A stretch of DNA of 64,000 nt from Parvimonas micra. Lineage in GTDB: Bacteria > Bacillota > Clostridia > Tissierellales > Peptoniphilaceae. The notes beneath the pieces are model-generated. The model was not told where the DNA came from. It saw only the letters and a program-made list of their open reading frames with translations, and did no database searches. Where the stretch lies: assembly GCF_021300775.1 (NCBI RefSeq), contig NZ_JAJTJP010000003.1:186001-250000 (forward strand). The letters run 5' to 3'. Of the stretch, positions 37,130 through 46,687 are shown in pieces (the first letter of the stretch is position 1; every line of letters begins with the position of its first letter). The position numbers were made by a program, and so were the translations under genes.

Positions 37130-37490
37130 TTTAATATTTACCTATTTTATACTTAATATTTTTTATTTCTTTTATTAATTCATCTAATTGTTCTTCTTCA
37201 AAAGTACTAGGTACTATTTTTGTGATTGACTTGGCTCTTTGTAAATTTTTTTCTTATCAATTTCCCACTTACTAACTTCATCTAATATTTTTATCATTTT
37301 ACACAACTTTTTACTATAATAAACCTATATATATCTTTATTTTTACCTAGATAAACAATATCAATATCTTTTGATATATTATTAATTCTATTAGATATCC
37401 ACGCACTATAATTAACATTGTCCTTTATTAAAATAATATCATCAACAACATTTAAAATATGCTTTTGTACTTTTATTATATCATACTAAA
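37130..37490 (-). pseudogene. Decayed unknown gene
   Basis: Minus-strand reading: VQKHILNVVDDIILIKDNVNYS...DIVYLGKNKDIYRFIIVKSCV to a stop, then MIKILDEVSKWEIDKKKI, a frame change, and IVPSTFEEEQLDELIKEIKN to a final stop near 37137. At least two lesions. No family recognised. It fills most of the 470-bp gap between the HAD gene and psuG. Confidence 0.4.
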
Positions 37491-37530
37491 AAACTTTTTC
37501 AAAATAGTAAATTTTAAGGCATTAATTCAT

Positions 37531-37559
37531 AAAAAAAGTCGGATTTCCCGACTTTTTTT
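37531..37559 (-). terminator. Terminator of psuG
   Basis: AAAGTCGG-ATTT-CCCGACTTT with a T-run, overlapping the psuG stop. Confidence 0.75.
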
Positions 37560-38478
37560 ATGCTAATTTTGAATATTCTATTGCTATTTTACTTGCAAGT
37601 TTTGCGTTATTGAATACTAATCTGATATTAGCTTCAAGGCTCTTTCCTTGTGTAAGTTTTTGAACTTTATCAAGTAAGAAAGGTGTTGTGTCTTTTCCTT
37701 TTATTCCATTTTCATCTGCTTCTTTTAAAGCATCTAAAATTGTCTTATCAATTAATTGTCTATCCATTGAATATTCTTCCGGAATAGGATTTGCAATTAC
37801 AACTCCACCATTAAGTTCTAAATCCCATTTAGCTTTTAAAACTCTTGCAATTTCTTCTTCTGAATTTATTTTACTAACTTTAAAATCGCTTTCTCTTGTG
37901 TAGAATGCTGGTAATATATTTGTTTGGTATCCATAAACAGGAACTCCCTTTGTTTCTAAATATTCTAAAGTAAGTCCCATATCTAAAATTGATTTACAAC
38001 CTGCACAAATAACAGCTACATTTGTATTTCCTAATTCTTCAAGGTCTGCTGAAATATCCATAGTAGTTTCTGCTCCTCTATGAACTCCACCGATTCCACC
38101 TGTTGCGAAAACTTTAACTCCTGCCATTTCTGCACAAATCATTGTTGCAGCAACAGTTGTTGCTCCATTTAATTTATTAGCAACAACATAAGCTAAATCT
38201 CTTCTTGAAGTTTTTGTTACACTAAGTCCAGCTTTTCCGATTACTTCAATTTCTTCTTTTGTTAAGCCAACTTTAATTTCTCCGTTTATAATAGCTATTG
38301 TAGCAGGAATTGCTCCATTTTCTCTAACAACTTTTTCAACTTCAAGAGCTGTTTCAACATTTTTAGGATATGGCATACCATGTGATATAATTGTTGATTC
38401 TAAAGCTACAACAGGTTTATTTTCCTTAATAGCATTTTTTACTTCTTCACTAACTGTTAAATACTTTTCTAATTTCAT
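37558..38478 (-). CDS. psuG: Pseudouridine-5'-phosphate glycosidase
   Basis: 306 residues from the ATG at 38478 (TTGGAGGAAGTT upstream). Family motifs: VALESTIISHGMPYP, GIGGVHRGAETTMDIS and CAGCKSILDMG. It splits pseudouridine 5'-phosphate into uracil and ribose 5-phosphate. It overlaps the end of psuK by 29 bp, so the two are translated together for salvage of pseudouridine from RNA turnover. Confidence 0.95.
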   Translation of the reverse strand: MKLEKYLTVSEEVKNAIKENKPVVALESTIISHGMPYPKNVETALEVEKVVRENGAIPATIAIINGEIKVGLTKEEIEVIGKAGLSVTKTSRRDLAYVVANKLNGATTVAATMICAEMAGVKVFATGGIGGVHRGAETTMDISADLEELGNTNVAVICAGCKSILDMGLTLEYLETKGVPVYGYQTNILPAFYTRESDFKVSKINSEEEIARVLKAKWDLELNGGVVIANPIPEEYSMDRQLIDKTILDALKEADENGIKGKDTTPFLLDKVQKLTQGKSLEANIRLVFNNAKLASKIAIEYSKLA

Positions 38479-39568
38479 AACTTCCTCCAAAATTTAATAG
38501 ATTTTTTTCGCTTATGTCTTTGCTTACTGTATCCATAGATTGCGCAGTTATATATCCAGCAACATTTCCAAGTTTTGCACATTCTAAAATTTCATAACCA
38601 TTAACTTCGCCGTAGATTATTCCACTCATAGCTGCATCTCCACAACCTGAAGAGTTTTCAATTTTTAGTTCTTCTTCTATTTTTACTATGCCATTTTCAT
38701 TTTTATCGGCATATACAATACCTTCATCACCCATTGAAATAAAAACTTTCTTAACTCCCTCATCTAAAAATATTTTAACAATTTTTTCTAAATCTTTTTG
38801 ATTATTATAAGGTACTTCTGTTAATTCTTCAGCTTCGTAGATATTTGGTTTGATAAGATAAATATATCTTAGTAGTTTCTTAATTTTTAAAGCTTTTTTT
38901 CTTGAAACACAATCTACAATTATCTTTGAATTTGGACAATTCTTACAAATAAATTCAAGAACGTCCTCTCTTAAATTTGTATCCATTACAATATATTTAT
39001 AACTTTTAATCAAGTCAATAATTTTTGAAATAAATTCAATATTTATTTCTTCTAAAACTTCCATTGATGAAATAGCTGTAAATAAATCATTATTTTCATC
39101 TAATATAGAAATATAGTTTGACATTCCTTTATTAGTTAAAAATTTACTATTTGAATAATCTACTCCAATGTTCTTTAAATAATCTTTAACTTCTTTTGAG
39201 TAAATGTCATCTCCAAATACAGAAATAAATTTATTATCTATTCCCATTTTAACTAAATTTTCAGCAATATTTTTTGCAACCCCGCCAAAAGAATACTCTA
39301 ATGTTCCAGGATTAGAATCTTTCATATTTAATTTATCGAAACTTTTTGCAATAAAATCAATATTACAGCCACCTATGATGCAAACATCTTTTGATAAGTT
39401 TGAATTTATCACATAGGCTCTGCCTACTAAATATCCCTTTTTAATCAAATTTGATATATGAACTGCAACTGATGATCTCTTAATGTTAAGCAAGTCAGCA
39501 AGTTCATTTTGAGATATATATGGATTTTCTTTTATTATATCTAAAAGTTCTTGTTCTCTTTTTGTCAT
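38450..39568 (-). CDS. psuK: PfkB-family pseudouridine kinase with N-terminal winged helix
   Basis: 372 residues. Residues 1-60 are a winged helix (ISQNELADLLNIKRSSVAVHI). The rest is a PfkB kinase: GGVAKNIAENLVKMG, and the anion-hole/catalytic motif SSGCGDAAMSG. It phosphorylates pseudouridine; the substrate is inferred from the adjoining psuG. The DNA-binding domain suggests that it also regulates its operon, a common arrangement in Firmicutes sugar-kinase homologues. Confidence 0.85.
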   Translation of the reverse strand: MTKREQELLDIIKENPYISQNELADLLNIKRSSVAVHISNLIKKGYLVGRAYVINSNLSKDVCIIGGCNIDFIAKSFDKLNMKDSNPGTLEYSFGGVAKNIAENLVKMGIDNKFISVFGDDIYSKEVKDYLKNIGVDYSNSKFLTNKGMSNYISILDENNDLFTAISSMEVLEEINIEFISKIIDLIKSYKYIVMDTNLREDVLEFICKNCPNSKIIVDCVSRKKALKIKKLLRYIYLIKPNIYEAEELTEVPYNNQKDLEKIVKIFLDEGVKKVFISMGDEGIVYADKNENGIVKIEEELKIENSSGCGDAAMSGIIYGEVNGYEILECAKLGNVAGYITAQSMDTVSKDISEKNLLNFGGSYEIRKVFNS

Positions 39569-39699
39569 AATACCTCCTTAAACAACAGTTTATATAATTA
39601 TATCAAATGTTTATATAAAAATCAATACTTTCTAATTAAAAATTTTAAATTAATCGTAAGCTAATTTTCTATTAACGGTATGCTATCTAACAAAGCTAC

Positions 39700-40020
39700 T
39701 TCCTTAACCGTCATCTTGAGCGTAGTCGAAAGATCTCAACTATTTCTTGTTTACAAGAAATAGTATTTCTGAAAGAAATAATAAATGTTTTTTTTATGTA
39801 TCTTCGATACATTTACTTTTTCTAAAGCAAAAGTATGAGGTCTCCGCAGTCGATTGTATCCAAATCAAGATTTGGACAATCTTTGCGTCAGACCTACTAT
39901 AGATTATTTACAAGTAAATAATCTAAGTTAGGGCTAGATTCATTTCGCTCTGCTCCAGTCGAGATGACGTGTTAGGAGATTTTCTTTGCTAGGTATTATG
40001 ACATGAACTTTTTTATTATC
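39700..40020. repeat. Dispersed intergenic palindromic repeat, copy 2 (composite)
   Basis: Begins with an inverted end module (CCGTCATCTTGAGCGTAGTC). The palindrome TATTTCTTGTTTACAAGAAATA, the TGTATCTTCGATACA and CTAAAGCAAAAGT parts, the CAATCTTTGCGTCAGACCTAC middle and the forward end CCAGTCGAGATGACGTGT follow. With the inverted and forward end modules the whole copy is bounded by inverted ends. No gene lies in 39569-40099. Confidence 0.85.
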
Positions 40021-40040
40021 TATAAAGTTTTAAAAACATA

Positions 40041-40066
40041 AAAAAAGCCCTTAAAATAAAGGACTT
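40041..40066 (-). terminator. Terminator of rpsU
   Basis: AAAGCCCTT...AAGGACTTT, about 34 bp after the rpsU stop. Confidence 0.6.
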
Positions 40067-40099
40067 TAGTTTAATTCAAAAAATTAAATTTTAAACAGC

Positions 40100-40279
40100 T
40101 TAGAATTTTTTCTTTTTTCTTCTTGCTGCCTCTGATTTTTTCTTTCTCTTTACACTTGGCTTTTCGTAATGTTCTCTTTTTCTATATTCTGAAAGCACTC
40201 CAGCACGTGCACATTGTCTTTTAAATCTTTTCAACGCATTATCCAAAGATTCGTTTTCGCCAACTCTGATCTCTGCCAT
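40100..40279 (-). CDS. rpsU: 30S ribosomal protein bS21
   Basis: 59 residues: [19 protein letters not shown] at the start, then a strongly basic C-terminus ([16 protein letters not shown]). The start at 40279 has an AGAGGGGGGATAT ribosome binding site. bS21 helps 30S subunits in start-site selection. It is encoded downstream of the HIT gene, the usual Firmicutes order. Confidence 0.97.
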   Translation of the reverse strand: MAEIRVGENESLDNALKRFKRQCARAGVLSEYRKREHYEKPSVKRKKKSEAARRKKKKF

Positions 40280-40425
40280 GATATCCCCCCTCTCTTATAT
40301 AGACATACTGTCTTGAGAAATAATCATTCATATTATACAACAAAATCAATATAAATTCAAGTAAATTCACAATATTTTTTTGTATAATTAATAATTTTTA
40401 AAAATTTTTTATAATATTTTAAATT

Positions 40426-40767
40426 TTAGCCTGGTGGCCAATTTAAACTACGTCCTGCAAGAACGTGAAAATGTAAATGTTTAACAGTTTGTCCACCGTG
40501 ATCATTACAATTATTTATAATTCTGTAACCTGATTCATCAAATCCCATTTCTTTTGCAAGTTCAGCAATCTTTACAAAAATCTTTGCAACTACTTCTGAA
40601 TTTTCTCTATCTAAAAAATTACAAGATTCAATATGTTTTTTAGGAATTACTAAAAAATGAATCGGAGATTGAGGGGATAAATCGTTAAATGCAACTATAT
40701 CATCATCTTCATAAACTTTATTTGATGGAATTTCTCCATTAACAATTTTGCAAAAAATACAGTCCAT
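40426..40767 (-). CDS. HIT-family purine nucleotide phosphoramidase (HinT-like)
   Basis: 113 residues. Start CIFCKIVNGEIPS; active-site His triad HLHFHVLAG near the C-terminus, closing with the WPPG typical of HinT. It hydrolyses AMP-lysine-type phosphoramidates. It lies upstream of rpsU on the same strand. Confidence 0.92.
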   Translation of the reverse strand: MDCIFCKIVNGEIPSNKVYEDDDIVAFNDLSPQSPIHFLVIPKKHIESCNFLDRENSEVVAKIFVKIAELAKEMGFDESGYRIINNCNDHGGQTVKHLHFHVLAGRSLNWPPG

Positions 40768-40862
40768 TATCTCACCTCCATACAGTAAATATCACAATTA
40801 AAATAATTTTTAATCTATTTTAATTCTCGTTTATTATACCATATTTTAGGCATATTTACAAT

Positions 40863-40894
40863 AAAAAAACACGACTACTACTTGTAATCGTGTA
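40863..40894. terminator. Terminator between pncA-like and HIT genes
   Basis: ACACGA...TCGTGT stem with A- and T-rich flanks. Confidence 0.6.
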
Positions 40895-40905
40895 TCCTTA
40901 TTTTT

Positions 40906-41418
40906 TTATAAAATCTCAATTTGACACATTTTCATTGTTTCTAATGCTGAATTATGACTTTGTGGAGTAACTCCCGCACAACATTTACTATCAACGATTA
41001 GTTCAACTTCAGGTAAAAATCCTTTAATCATTAATGCATTAACAACTACACAAATATCAGTACAAATTCCAACAAATTCAATACTTTCTATTTGCTCTTT
41101 TTCGTTTAGATTTTTTAAATATTCAACTAAGTTGCTAGATCCAAATCCTGCTTTTTCAAAAATTTTACAATTTTCTTTATAAATACCTTCTCGGATTTCC
41201 CAACCATTACTACCCTTGATACAATGCTTTACAGGAAGTTTTCTGCCCTCTTGCGTATTTAGGTAGTTATCATCATGAGTATCCATTGTATAAATAATTT
41301 CTCCGTCAAAGTTTTTAATTTTTTCCTTTAAACTCGGAATCATATCAATAGCTTCTTTAGTTCCCAATCTACCGTCAACAAAATCATTTTGCGCATCAAT
41401 AACAACTAATATTTTCAT
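40906..41418 (-). CDS. Cysteine hydrolase, nicotinamidase-like
   Basis: 170 residues of the isochorismatase fold. Asp8 in VIDAQNDFVDG, metal ligands within YTMDTHDDNY, and catalytic Cys in VGICTDICVV. This set matches small nicotinamidase-like hydrolases (nicotinamide to nicotinate for NAD recycling); other amides are possible. It is a single gene with a GGAGG-like site. Confidence 0.82.
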   Translation of the reverse strand: MKILVVIDAQNDFVDGRLGTKEAIDMIPSLKEKIKNFDGEIIYTMDTHDDNYLNTQEGRKLPVKHCIKGSNGWEIREGIYKENCKIFEKAGFGSSNLVEYLKNLNEKEQIESIEFVGICTDICVVVNALMIKGFLPEVELIVDSKCCAGVTPQSHNSALETMKMCQIEIL

Positions 41419-41508
41419 AACCAGCCTCCAAAAGTTTTTGATAAAAAAATCTAAATATTTTATCCAAATAAATTATATACAATAATTACTCTTTTGTCAA
41501 ATTATAAT

Positions 41509-43593
41509 TTATTTCTTTTTCTTTAAATCAATCTCAAAATCACAATTTTCATCGGAACATTTTAATGCATGTTTAAATCTGTTTTTAACTTCAACTAAGA
41601 ATTTTCCACATTTTTCACAATTTTTATCAGCTATCGGTTTGTCCCAAATTGCATAGTCACATTCTGGATAATTTTCACAACCATAAAAAACTTTTCTCTT
41701 TTTTGAAATTTTTTCGATTATTCTTCCACCACATTTAGGGCATTTTACACCAGTATCTTTAACTTCCTTTTTTATATAATTACAATCAGGAAATCCGCTA
41801 CAACCAATAAATTTACCAAACTTTGCCTTTTTAACAACTAAATTTTTACCACATTGTGGACATTTTTCATCAAGAACTTCATCTTTTATCTTGTAATCAT
41901 CTGAATCACCCTCAGACTTTTTCAAAAAAGTTTCAAAAACGGCATAGAAATCTGAAATAACTTTTTTCCAATCCTTTTTATTTTCAGCTATTTCATCAAG
42001 TTTTTCTTCCATTTCCATTGTAAATTTTTCATTTATAATTGTTTCAAAGTTGGAAACTAAAAACTTATTTACATTTTTTCCAAGCTCTGTTGGAATTATT
42101 TTTTTATTCTCAATTAAAATATAAAATCTGCTTGTCAAACTATTTATAATACTTGCATAGGTACTTGGTCTTCCGATTCCATTCTCTTCAAGTTTTTTAA
42201 CTAAACTAGCCTCTGTAAAATTAGCAACTGGTTTTGTAAAATGTTGACTTTTTTCTATTTTTTCAGCATTAATTACATCTTTAACTTCTAATTTTGGTAA
42301 TGGTTCATCTTTAATATCACTTGAAGTATATATTTTTGAAAATCCATCAAATAAAGTATATCTTCCATTTAATTTATAGATACAATTATTTGAATTTAAA
42401 ACTATTTGTGTGCTTTCATAACTTTCAGCTTTCATTTGTGAAGCGACTGTTCTTTCCCAAATCAATTTATATAATTTATATTGATTTGCAGTTAAATAGC
42501 TCTTTATTTTTTCAGGACTTCTAAAAATACTACTTGGTCTAACGCCTTCATGAGCATCTTGTGAATTCTTCTTTTTTAAATTGTATTCATTACCTCTTGT
42601 AGCATAATTTTTTCCATAGTTTTCTGTAATATATTCTATTGCTTCAGCAACTATTTCAGATGAAATTCTAGTTGAATCCGTTCTCATATATGAAATCAAA
42701 CCGACAGAACCTTCTTTACCAACATTTATTCCTTCATAAAGTTGTTGAGCAATACTCATAGTCATTGAGCTTGAAAAACCTAATTTTCTTCCCGCTTCTT
42801 GTTGCAATGTACTTGTAGTAAAAGGCGGTTGAGGCTTTCTCTCTTTTTTCACCTTTTTTACATCTTCAACGATAAAATTATCTTTGTCTGTTTTTTCAAC
42901 AACTTCTAAAGCTTCTTTTTCCGTTTTTATATCTCTTTTTACTACTTTTTTATTTTTATATTCTCCATAATAAAGTGATTTAAACTCTATATTTTGAACA
43001 TTATGTATTCCTTCAATCTTCCAAAATTCTTCAGGAACAAAATTATCTATTTCTTCTTGACGTTCACAAATAATCTTTAAAGTTGCAGATTGAACACGAC
43101 CTGCAGAAAGACCACTCTTTATTTTTTTCCATAGAATAGGAGAAAGTTTATAACCCACAAGTCTATCTAAAACTCTTCTAGCTTGTTGGGAATTTACTAA
43201 ATTCATATCTATTTTTCTTGAATTTTTAATAGACTCTTTTATACTCTTCTTAGTAATTTCATGGAATTCTATTCTATTTTTTTCATTAACGTCTAGTCCT
43301 AAAAGATAAGCAATATGCCAAGAAATAGCCTCTCCCTCTCTATCAGGGTCGGTTGCAAGATATACATTTTTTGAATTTTTGTAAAGCTCTTTTAACTCTT
43401 TAATCTTCGATGCTTTACCTCTTACATTAATATATTCAGGCTCAAAATTATTGTCTATATCTATTCCCATTTTACTTTTTGGTAAATCTCTTATATGACC
43501 AATACTAGCTACAACCTTATAATCACTTCCAAGCATTTTACTAACTGTTTTAGCCTTTGTTGGAGACTCTACTATAACTAAATTTTTATACAA
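41509..43593 (-). CDS. topA: DNA topoisomerase I
   Basis: About 694 residues from a TTG at 43593; AAGGAG, which contains the stop of the upstream GNAT gene, precedes it by six bases. Toprim domain: VIVESPTKAKT and DPDREGEAISWH; active-site tyrosine in ISYMRTDSTRIS. Three C-terminal four-Cys zinc ribbons (e.g. CPQCGKNL, CPKCGGRI, CEKCGKFL). It relaxes negatively supercoiled DNA. It is translationally coupled to the acetyltransferase gene. Confidence 0.97.
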   Translation of the reverse strand: MYKNLVIVESPTKAKTVSKMLGSDYKVVASIGHIRDLPKSKMGIDIDNNFEPEYINVRGKASKIKELKELYKNSKNVYLATDPDREGEAISWHIAYLLGLDVNEKNRIEFHEITKKSIKESIKNSRKIDMNLVNSQQARRVLDRLVGYKLSPILWKKIKSGLSAGRVQSATLKIICERQEEIDNFVPEEFWKIEGIHNVQNIEFKSLYYGEYKNKKVVKRDIKTEKEALEVVEKTDKDNFIVEDVKKVKKERKPQPPFTTSTLQQEAGRKLGFSSSMTMSIAQQLYEGINVGKEGSVGLISYMRTDSTRISSEIVAEAIEYITENYGKNYATRGNEYNLKKKNSQDAHEGVRPSSIFRSPEKIKSYLTANQYKLYKLIWERTVASQMKAESYESTQIVLNSNNCIYKLNGRYTLFDGFSKIYTSSDIKDEPLPKLEVKDVINAEKIEKSQHFTKPVANFTEASLVKKLEENGIGRPSTYASIINSLTSRFYILIENKKIIPTELGKNVNKFLVSNFETIINEKFTMEMEEKLDEIAENKKDWKKVISDFYAVFETFLKKSEGDSDDYKIKDEVLDEKCPQCGKNLVVKKAKFGKFIGCSGFPDCNYIKKEVKDTGVKCPKCGGRIIEKISKKRKVFYGCENYPECDYAIWDKPIADKNCEKCGKFLVEVKNRFKHALKCSDENCDFEIDLKKKK

Positions 43594-43603
43594 AACAAAC
43601 TCC

Positions 43604-44047
43604 TTATACAATCTTACTCATTGATATATGTTCTATTCCAACCTCAACAAAAATATTATCATTATCCTTAGAATAACCTAACATTTCATAAAAAGTCATT
43701 GCATGATATTGTGCTGAAAATCTTATTATCTTTTTTTCATTTTCTTTTTTATATTTTTTTACTGTTTCTTCCATATTTATAAATAGAAATCTGCCTACAC
43801 CCTTACCTCTGCACGATTTTTTAACACAAGCTCTACCAAAATAGACAATTTCTTTATGAATATCCATAATTCTTGCAGTTGCAAGAAGTTCATCTCCTTC
43901 AAAAACTCCAACATGAATAGTATCATCTAAACTATCTTTATGATCTATCTCATATTCAAGTGGAACTTTTTGCTCGTCTACAAAAACTTCTTCTCTCAAA
44001 GCGAATGCCATTTTCATTTCATCACTTTTCAAAACTCTATATTCCAT
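43604..44047 (-). CDS. GNAT-family N-acetyltransferase
   Basis: 147 residues. N-terminal ALREEVFVDEQKVP, common to the ElaA-like/YjcF-like branch; acetyl-CoA loop KSCRGKGVGRFL (about 98-109); C-terminal FYEMLGYS. The substrate is unknown. Its stop overlaps the topA ribosome binding site, so it is the first gene of a two-gene unit. Confidence 0.85.
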   Translation of the reverse strand: MEYRVLKSDEMKMAFALREEVFVDEQKVPLEYEIDHKDSLDDTIHVGVFEGDELLATARIMDIHKEIVYFGRACVKKSCRGKGVGRFLFINMEETVKKYKKENEKKIIRFSAQYHAMTFYEMLGYSKDNDNIFVEVGIEHISMSKIV

Positions 44048-44132
44048 ACAAACAACTCCGTATATTATTTAAACTCTCTATATGTTATATAATTTAATTA
44101 ATTTTGTCAATATTTTTTCAGTTTTTAAATGC

Positions 44133-44165
44133 AAAAAATGTGCCAAATCAAAATTTGGCACACAA
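44133..44165 (-). terminator. Terminator of the flavin reductase gene
   Basis: TGTGCCAAAT-CAAA-ATTTGGCACA, a perfect 10-bp stem with flanking T-run on the minus strand. Confidence 0.8.
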
Positions 44166-44167
44166 TT

Positions 44168-44710
44168 TTAATCTTCTTCAATTATATATGCACTTACTAT
44201 TTCTCCATAATAAGCTGTATGATAATCTCTATTTGCTCCATGAAAATCCCCTGGAACATCTTTAGGATAATTTTTTTCTCTTATTTCCTCCGGAATAGCA
44301 TTTTCATCCTGTTTTTGTTTGTAAATAACTTTACATTCTAAAGTTAAAGGCAATTCTTTAATAGCAGGAACATTAACCATTTCAGAATCAACTAAAGTTA
44401 AATTTAGGTCCTTGATTTTATCTGTATTTCTTCCAGATCTAGTTCCAGAAATTCCAATAATCTTTCTATTTAAAACATTTAAAAAGATATTTATAGTAAA
44501 TTCTCCACTTTCATCAAGTAACTCTTTTGTAAAACGTCCCTCTCTAATAAAAGCAGTAAAAATAGGTTTATTCCACTCTATTCCTAATGTTCCCCATGAA
44601 ATTGTCATAGTATTTACTCTCCCTTTTGACTTTGTAGTAAGTAAAACACCTTTTTCAACCGCTTTAATAATTTCTTTTGCATAATCAAAAACTTCAATTT
44701 TTCTTTTCAT
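44168..44710 (-). CDS. Flavin reductase-like FMN-binding protein
   Basis: 180 residues of the split-barrel FMN-binding fold: GVLLTTKSKGRVNTMTISWG at the front, IFTAFIREGRFTKELLDES, and SGTRSGRNTDK with the FMN phosphate loop. Such proteins reduce flavins or protect them; the physiological partner is unknown. It is 9 bp downstream of thyA, so co-transcribed. Confidence 0.82.
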   Translation of the reverse strand: MKRKIEVFDYAKEIIKAVEKGVLLTTKSKGRVNTMTISWGTLGIEWNKPIFTAFIREGRFTKELLDESGEFTINIFLNVLNRKIIGISGTRSGRNTDKIKDLNLTLVDSEMVNVPAIKELPLTLECKVIYKQKQDENAIPEEIREKNYPKDVPGDFHGANRDYHTAYYGEIVSAYIIEED

Positions 44711-44719
44711 AATTTCCTC

Positions 44720-45550
44720 CTAAATTGCAATTGGAATATCTTTTATTTGTTCTCCACATTTATAATTTTCTACTATAACATCGTCTGATGTAAAATCATA
44801 GAAGTTTTTAACATTAGGATTTAAAGTAACCTTTGGAGCAGGGAATTTCTCTCTCTTAATAAGTTCCTCTATAATAGGAATATGTCTATCATAAATATGA
44901 GCATCAGCTATAACATGAACAAGTTCACCAACTTCTAAATCACATTCTCTTGCAAGCATATGAACTAAAATTGCATATTGGCAAACATTCCAATTATTTG
45001 CAGCTAAAATATCTTGACTTCTTTGATTTAAGATAGCATTCAATTTTTTACCTGTAACATTGAAAGTAACACTATATGCACAAGGATATAAATTCATTTC
45101 AGATAAATCTTCATGAACGTAGATATTTGTAATTATCCTTCTACTATATGGGTTGTTTTTTAAGTCATAAATTACTCTGTCAACTTGATCAAACATTCCT
45201 TCCTTATACTTATGTTTAACTCCGAGTTGATACCCATAAGCCTTTCCAATGCTTCCATTTTCATCAGCCCACTCATCCCAAACATGACTCTTCAAATCTT
45301 TAATATTATTGGATTTCTTTTGCCATATCCAAAGCATTTCGTCAGTACATAATTTAATAGCTGTTTTTCTAAGTGTAAGTGCAGGAAATTCTTCAGCTAA
45401 ATTATATCTATTTACAACACCAAACTTTTTAATTGTATATGCCTTTGTTCCATCCTCCCAAACAGGACGAACTTTTTCTCCCTTTGTATCTACACCATTT
45501 TCAAGTATATCTTTACACATTGAAATAAATATATCATCTGCTCTACTCAT
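44720..45550 (-). CDS. thyA: Thymidylate synthase
   Basis: 276 residues. Catalytic Cys in LYPCAYSVTF, nucleotide-binding RSQDILAANNWN, and Tyr/His in IADAHIYDRH. It makes dTMP from dUMP with methylene-THF as carbon donor, linking to folate uptake by folT. No dihydrofolate reductase gene is adjacent; a flavin reductase-like gene follows instead. The leader carries a degenerate copy of the GC-rich hairpin repeat. Confidence 0.96.
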   Translation of the reverse strand: MSRADDIFISMCKDILENGVDTKGEKVRPVWEDGTKAYTIKKFGVVNRYNLAEEFPALTLRKTAIKLCTDEMLWIWQKKSNNIKDLKSHVWDEWADENGSIGKAYGYQLGVKHKYKEGMFDQVDRVIYDLKNNPYSRRIITNIYVHEDLSEMNLYPCAYSVTFNVTGKKLNAILNQRSQDILAANNWNVCQYAILVHMLARECDLEVGELVHVIADAHIYDRHIPIIEELIKREKFPAPKVTLNPNVKNFYDFTSDDVIVENYKCGEQIKDIPIAI

Positions 45551-45566
45551 AATTTTCTCCTAAACT

Positions 45567-45643
45567 TTAATTGTGAAATAACAAATTTTCCGCGCACTAC
45601 CAGATGCGAAACATCGTGGAAGGGTTGGTTTTTTTCTCATAAT
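45567..45643. repeat. Degenerate copy of the GC-rich hairpin repeat
   Basis: ATTGTGAAATAACAAATTTTCC, then CAGATGCGAAACATCGTGGAAGGGTTGG, aligns with the units at 52161-52304 with many changes. It forms part of the thyA leader. Confidence 0.65.
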
Positions 45644-45838
45644 AAGAATAACATTTTTATATAAAAAAGGCAAATTAAATTTGAATTTACTTAATCTAAA
45701 ATTTAAAATATCTATTGAAACTGTAACATTTTTCAAAATATTTTTCAATTTATTCACTAAAAATACTTGATTTAAGTTTTATGATATGATATAATACCTA
45801 AAGTGATTAATTTACAATATTTAAGTGAGGTGAAAACA

Positions 45839-46084
45839 ATGAAAAAGGGAATACATCCAGAATACAATAAAGTAGTTTTTATGGATACAACAAGTGGATA
45901 TAAATTCATCTGTGGTTCAACAAAAACTTCAAATGAAACAATAGAAATGGAAGATGGTAACACTTATCCATTAATTAAAATTGAAATCAGTTCTGACTCA
46001 CATCCATTCTACACAGGTCGTCAAAGATTTGTTGAAAAAGGTGGTAGAATTGAAAAATTCAAAAAAAGATACAATATGGACTAA
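45839..46084 (+). CDS. rpmE2: 50S ribosomal protein bL31 type B
   Basis: 81 residues from ATG 45839 (GTGAGGTGAAAAC upstream). [18 protein letters not shown] and [19 protein letters not shown] are diagnostic. The zinc-binding CxxC of type A L31 is absent, so this is the zinc-independent form. Confidence 0.96.
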   Translation: MKKGIHPEYNKVVFMDTTSGYKFICGSTKTSNETIEMEDGNTYPLIKIEISSDSHPFYTGRQRFVEKGGRIEKFKKRYNMD

Positions 46085-46089
46085 AAATA

Positions 46090-46115
46090 AAAAGCAGAGA
46101 AATCTGCTTTTTTTA
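46090..46115 (+). terminator. Terminator of rpmE2
   Basis: AAAGCAGA-GAAA-TCTGCTTT followed by T-run. Confidence 0.85.
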
Positions 46116-46129
46116 TTGCAAAAAATTAG

Positions 46130-46345
46130 GGACTTTAGGAGATTTCTAAACTATTACTTGTTTACAAGCAATAGTCTTTCTGAAAAAAACTATAAAATAA
46201 TTTTTCTATGTATCTTCAATACATTTACTTTTGCTAAAGCAAAAGTATGAGATCTCTCCACTACACTCAGCTAAGCTTCGTTACGGTCGAGATGACGTGT
46301 TAGGAGAATTAATTTTCTAAATATCTTGACGTGAATTTTTTTACT
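46130..46345. repeat. Dispersed intergenic palindromic repeat, copy 3
   Basis: Contains ACTTGTTTACAAGCAATAGT, TGTATCTTCAATACA, the CTTTTGCTAAAGCAAAAG palindrome and GGTCGAGATGACGTGTTAGGAG. The CAATCTTTGCGTC middle part is deleted relative to copies 1, 2 and 4. Confidence 0.85.
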
Positions 46346-46349
46346 TATT

Positions 46350-46625
46350 TTTGCTAATAACAAGAAATAGTATTTCTGAAAGAAATTCTAAAATAATTTT
46401 TCTATGTATCTTCGATACATTTACTTTTGCTAAAGCAAAAGTATGAGATCTTCTCAGTCAATTGTACTCAAATCAAAGATTTTAACAATCTTTGCATCAG
46501 GCCTACTTTTGCTTGCAAACAAGCAAAGTTAGGGCTAGATTGACTTCACTTTGCTATACTACGTTTCGCTCAAGATGACGTATAGAGAGAAATATTCGTT
46601 TAGTAGCTAGACGTTAAATGTAAAT
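46350..46625. repeat. Dispersed intergenic palindromic repeat, copy 4
   Basis: In tandem with copy 3: ACAAGAAATAGTATTTCTG, TGTATCTTCGATACA, CTTTTGCTAAAGCAAAAG, the CAATCTTTGCATCAGGCCTAC middle, CTTGCAAACAAGCAAAGTTA and the end GCTCAAGATGACGTA. No gene lies in 46085-46684. Confidence 0.85.
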
Positions 46626-46654
46626 CGGCTTCAAAATATCTGAATAATTTCCCA

Positions 46655-46687
46655 ACAAAAAAAGCTGTTTTCACAGCTCTTTTTTTA
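46655..46687 (-). terminator. Terminator of the ABC exporter operon
   Basis: AAAGAGCTGTG...AAACAGCTTTTTTT hairpin on the minus strand, overlapping the end of the small gene. Confidence 0.75.

Noticed and set aside
46130..46625. Possible CRISPR array
   Set aside because: Only two large copies, with palindromic modules of unequal length and no regular short repeats or spacers; no cas genes.
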